Shown here one piece after another: positions 60,336 to 64,000 of a stretch of 64,000 nucleotides of DNA. A program made the position numbers and the translations under genes. The notes below the pieces were generated by a model that worked only from the letters and a program-made list of their open reading frames with translations, made no database searches and had not been told where the DNA came from. This DNA comes from Nipponacmea schrenckii (taxonomy: Eukaryota; Mollusca; Gastropoda; Lottiidae): the NCBI GenBank assembly GCA_030562195.1, contig CM060200.1, forward strand, positions 29,923,023 to 29,987,022. Reading direction: 5' to 3'. Within the stretch, counting starts at the first letter, position 1. The number at the start of each line of letters is the position of its first letter.

Positions 60336-63008
60336 ACACGATATAGAGCTGGTTTCTGGATGGGTTTTGATGAAACGTGGTATGAGTGTTTGATATAACC
60401 CAAGGATGAACCTTATTGAAAATCAGACCAATCGAAAAACATTAAATATGATTTAATTTCCTTGTTCATGGAAACGCGTCTGCCTGTTTTCTTGAATTCT
60501 TTGTGGACACGATATAGAGCTGGTTTCTGGATGTATTTTGATGAAACTTGGTATGAGTGTTTGATATAACTCAAGGATGAACCTTATTGAAAATCTGACC
60601 AATATGATTTAATGCCCTTGTTCTTGAAAACGCGTCTGCCTTTGTTCTTGAATTCTTTGTGGACACGTTATAGAGCTGGTTTCTGGATGGATTTTGATGA
60701 AACTGGATGTGAGTGATTTTTATAACCCAAGGATGAACCTTATTGAAAATCAGACCAATCAAAATATTTTAATATGAGTTATTGCCCTTGTTCTTGGATA
60801 CTTTATGGACATGATAGAGAGCTTGTTTTTTTGTTTTCTTTCTTGGACAAAACTTGCTATGAGTGTTTGTTATAATCCAAGGATGAACCCTATTAAACAT
60901 CAAGAAAATTACTGGAGTGTTTCTAATCACACAAGGATTTACCTTATTTAAAAATCAAGAAAAATCTTTCATTTAATAATAACTCTTGTCAACCTCCCGG
61001 ACAAATTGGCTGTCATTATAAATGTGGGCGTTAATCGATGGTCATCGCTAATTTTTTATTTCAAAATTAAAGAAATAAATGATGTATACGCACCACCGTA
61101 AAGGGGTGCAACTCGAACGTCAAAACTAGACTTTCCATTTACTACATAAATGCATGTAATACGTTTTTGTAGATGACTATAATCAAAATCGAAGTTAGTG
61201 GAATGAACAATAGATGTAAACGATGTTTCAAACATTGATAGTTCTCTTTCCTCGTACAAAACAAAATCATTTCGGCTATATGATTAAATAATAATAATGG
61301 TTAAATCACCATATCCCTTTAATATCAGTATAAAAAAACACATTAAGAGTAAAACTTGAGCTCTCTGCTACAGGCTATGGATAGAGTTGGAATGGATTTA
61401 TTGATTGGAATAGACTATTAACATCGACAATGGTTTTATTGTTAAGGTTTTAGATTTTTTAATACATTCAACAATTGAGATTAAAATTGGATATAATGTG
61501 CGGAGAGGAAATTTTCTCCTACTTCATACAATTAGATTAAAAGGAAATTAAAATGGGAAGAGATGAGATGAATCCAACAAAAGAACTTCTGGATAAAAAA
61601 GGATACTTTCATATTATGGCGTAAATAACCACCTCATTAATATTTTAAATAAAATCAAATATTACTTTCATACAATAACTTATAATACTTTTTGATTTTG
61701 GTTTTATGCCCGTGCATGTTTCAGAACACAACAACGGTACTATTTTCATTTTATGTAGAGAGAGTAGGTCTAGTCTGTTTTATTGTATGCAGTGACTCAT
61801 CATTTGACCTGTCTTCAATCTTGAATTTCAAAATTCTTTTAACGGAATTTCGAACATTTCTGTTAAATAATCCATATAAGAGCGGGTTGCCAAGAGAATT
61901 TGCAAAAGCCAATAGGACAGCTATCCTAATAACAATTAAAGGTATGGTGATATCTGACAATATGAGATACAAGAACATAATAGTAAAATATGGTAACCAT
62001 GATAATTGAAAATACAAACACATGGCAAACAAAATCTTTGTTGATTTAATGTTATGTCGGGTCTTGTTTTTGAAATAGTTAATCTCACTTTCAATTTGTT
62101 TACGATGTTTATTTGCAATCACGTATATCTTGCAATATATATATACCATGATTATTAATGGTATCTGGAAATTCATCAAGTACAAAATCATAATATACCA
62201 CCACTCAAAGAAACGTTCAGCATTACACTTGAGATCTACTGATGCAGGTCGGCCAACTCCCAATATTGGTAACACTGCGAAGATCAGGGAAACAGTCCAG
62301 GAAAACACAATGGAAAGTTTGCATCTTTTGGTAGTAACAATTAAAGGATACCGTAATGGATACATTATAATAATGTATCGATCTAAACTGACCATAAATA
62401 AATGGTGCATTGAAACAGTCGTTAAAAGGATCGAGAGACAATATGCTGCAATACACCCAATTATATCATCTATCAAATTGAATTCAAAAATAGTTCCCAC
62501 AGGGAGAGTAATTCCAACCAATAAATCGGCCACTGATAGACTTGTTATTATAATATTAGCTTTGGTTTTCAACATCGTGTCTACAGATAGGGTGTATATT
62601 AGAAACGAGTTGATCAGTATTATGAATAGCGCAACAGAGGCCTGAATCACCAAGATGACGTAGTCCGACGTATTCAAGTATCCCATTTCACTTATACTTC
62701 TGAAATAAATGCAGAAAATTAAATTGGAAAAAACAAAATGAGATAATAATTGACCCCTTAACTACTCTTTCATATAAACAAAGACCCCCCCCCCCCCCTA
62801 TAGGCTACGTTGACTTTTTGGCAAAGGTATCTCTACATCTCCAATCATCATGTCACGGGCAAAATCGTTTTAAACCGAGGATAACGTTTATTATACTGAA
62901 AATCCAATGTTCCTTTAGCAACGGTAGTATATTATCAATAAATAGATAATATCGCATCGTTTGTTAAAGGAACTCATAAAAACCTACATCACACATCTAT
63001 CATGGATT
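60336..63008. repeat. tandem segmental duplication, copy 2 (about 2.67 kb)
   Basis: The longer partner of 58198-60335, retaining the whole GPCR. Differences are scattered single bases and a C-run length change near 60110/62787. Confidence 0.9.
61751..62686 (-). CDS. rhodopsin-class (class A) GPCR, intact, 311 aa
   Basis: Single coding exon; a tttcag acceptor about 18 bases before the ATG indicates a 5' UTR intron. All seven helices and class A landmarks are present: N26 in TM1, LSVADLLVG with D54 in TM2, C78 and C154 for the disulphide, DRY at 102-104, W130 in TM4, P176 in TM5, FQLSWLP (W230, P232) in TM6, and NSLGNPLLYG (N267-Y271) in TM7. Short N-terminus with an NTS glycosylation site, short third loop and a short Ser/Thr-containing tail. 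The size and the TM6/TM7 motifs resemble adenosine and amine receptors, but no ligand can be named. It is a plasma-membrane G-protein-coupled receptor that looks functional. A truncated twin lies at 59691-60011. Confidence 0.9.
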   Translation of the reverse strand: MGYLNTSDYVILVIQASVALFIILINSFLIYTLSVDTMLKTKANIIITSLSVADLLVGITLPVGTIFEFNLIDDIIGCIAAYCLSILLTTVSMHHLFMVSLDRYIIIMYPLRYPLIVTTKRCKLSIVFSWTVSLIFAVLPILGVGRPASVDLKCNAERFFEWWYIMILYLMNFQIPLIIMVYIYCKIYVIANKHRKQIESEINYFKNKTRHNIKSTKILFAMCLYFQLSWLPYFTIMFLYLILSDITIPLIVIRIAVLLAFANSLGNPLLYGLFNRNVRNSVKRILKFKIEDRSNDESLHTIKQTRPTLST

Positions 63009-63494
63009 AAAGGCCTATAAATTGAAACTTGCTAAAAAATTGCCAAATTCGTGACGTTCGTAGGTGTAATAATCTACCCATTGTGTAGAATTAGGGGACT
63101 AATTCTTTACCCGATTTACAAGGGAATATTCAAAAACGGTCACTGAATGAAGGTGGTCTCTTATGAGATGAAAATAGGGGGGGGGGGCTTTATTGTAGTC
63201 GCTTATTGAAGGTGGGTTCTTAATAAAGGTGGATATATTGTAGTATGATTGGGGATCCCGCAGACGTAACGTGCTGGTGCCTTTTTTGTGTAATGTAGAT
63301 CCATCAAAAGATAGTGACCTTTGTTTTTGTCGGAAGTTGATCACTTAATTATTTTCTACAATATCCCCCTAGATAAATTTGGAAAAATTAGTACTAATTT
63401 GCAAGCATATGAGCAGCGGTCTTATAGTTATCTCGTTGATGAGATTATTTGACTTGTGACTATTATGAAGAGGTATGAACGGTAACTTTTAGGG
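63009..63494. other. non-coding spacer
   Basis: A G run at 63177-63187 and a small GAAGGTGG...CTTAT repeat pair; nothing coding is recognised. Confidence 0.35.
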
Positions 63495-63949
63495 CAGTGC
63501 TTCTCAACCATTTTTATGAGATTTCCCCTTTGGTGAAATGTATCGTAACTTTTCCCCAAAACTTTTGGCTGTTTAGTGACTGCGGAGGGCAAGCTCTGCA
63601 GGATCAAAGCCACTAGGAAGCGTTCTCCTTCCAGAAAAAAATGACAATTAGGACCAATTTCCGTGCATCTGAGACCATTCAGGGCAGCCATTTCCTTACA
63701 TGGGGCGCCCTCTTAATACAAGACTTCAAACAGCTTCTTGGTGATGATTCACTAATAGCACGTTTTTCTCTCTCGATGCTTATAGAGAGAAATATTTTCC
63801 CATTTTTCAGTCATTCCCCAATTACCCCTACCTTCTAAATTCCCCCTCCCCCAATTATTCCTTTCTTTCGCACCCCCCCCCCCCCCCATCCCCCAAGATT
63901 TTTCAATTCCTTCCTGTGGGTCCATATGTACAGCGGTTGAGAAGCACTG
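63495..63949. mobile_element. hAT-type MITE, 455 bp
   Basis: Left end CAGTGCTTCTCAACC and right end GGTTGAGAAGCACTG are exact inverse repeats of 15 bases with the standard hAT sequence. A C-rich tract with a run of about 15 C lies at 63840-63893. The 8-bp duplication is not clear. It contains no transposase. Confidence 0.75.
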
Positions 63950-64000
63950 TTAAGTGTGTATACAAAATAGATGTATCTAAATACATACTGTCCAGCAAAC

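Noticed and set aside
62130..62645. 171-residue + strand open frame
   Set aside because: Lies opposite the intact GPCR and has no independent support.

Overview
The window is animal nuclear DNA, AT-rich and intron-rich, packed with decayed and nested transposable elements. Gene content (MSH3, an LAS2-like gene, rhodopsin-class receptors) and the repeat types (Helentron-like elements with internal tandem repeats, BEL/Pao, MULE-FLYWCH, tRNA-derived SINEs with a V-SINE-like core) suggest a lophotrochozoan, most likely a mollusc. The species assignment is inference; the sequence alone does not settle it.

Layout: 0.8-3.8 kb, a seven-exon gene resembling lung adenoma susceptibility protein 2 (+). 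4-17.4 kb, a transposon belt: a MULE with minisatellite ends, a foldback arm, a solo LTR with a perfect TSD, a Helentron-like element with a 160-bp tandem array, an Env-like remnant, a frameshifted BEL/Pao pol and a short MITE. 18.0-19.1 kb, an intact divergent class A GPCR (-). 19.8-23.8 kb, nested elements: a Tc1-like transposase split by a 1.3-kb TIR element, then a SINE split by a 640-bp MITE. 24-34 kb, mostly non-coding, with a 2.7-kb inverted-repeat structure and a cluster of ACCGG/CGGTT motifs. 34.1-38.2 kb, a second MULE on the minus strand. 38.4-40.6 kb, a broken gene of a repetitive invertebrate family with FEN/PIN-like motifs. 41.5-46.4 kb, a perfect 53-bp hairpin, a palindromic satellite, a hAT MITE and a complete foldback element with a 9-bp TSD. 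47.1-56.5 kb, a complete 21-exon MSH3 (+) with a U12-type AT-AC intron. 57.7-63.0 kb, palindromic repeats, a 171-bp tandem array and a young 2.1/2.7-kb tandem duplication. One copy holds an intact GPCR; the other has lost 538 bp and is a pseudogene.

The genes do not form a pathway. MSH3 acts in mismatch repair, the two receptors in signalling, and the LAS2-like protein has no settled biochemical role. The strongest candidates for something new are the foldback element with a retained open frame, the hammerhead-like loop inside the 53-bp hairpin, the MULE family whose ends are minisatellites, and the palindromic CACC/GGTG satellite.
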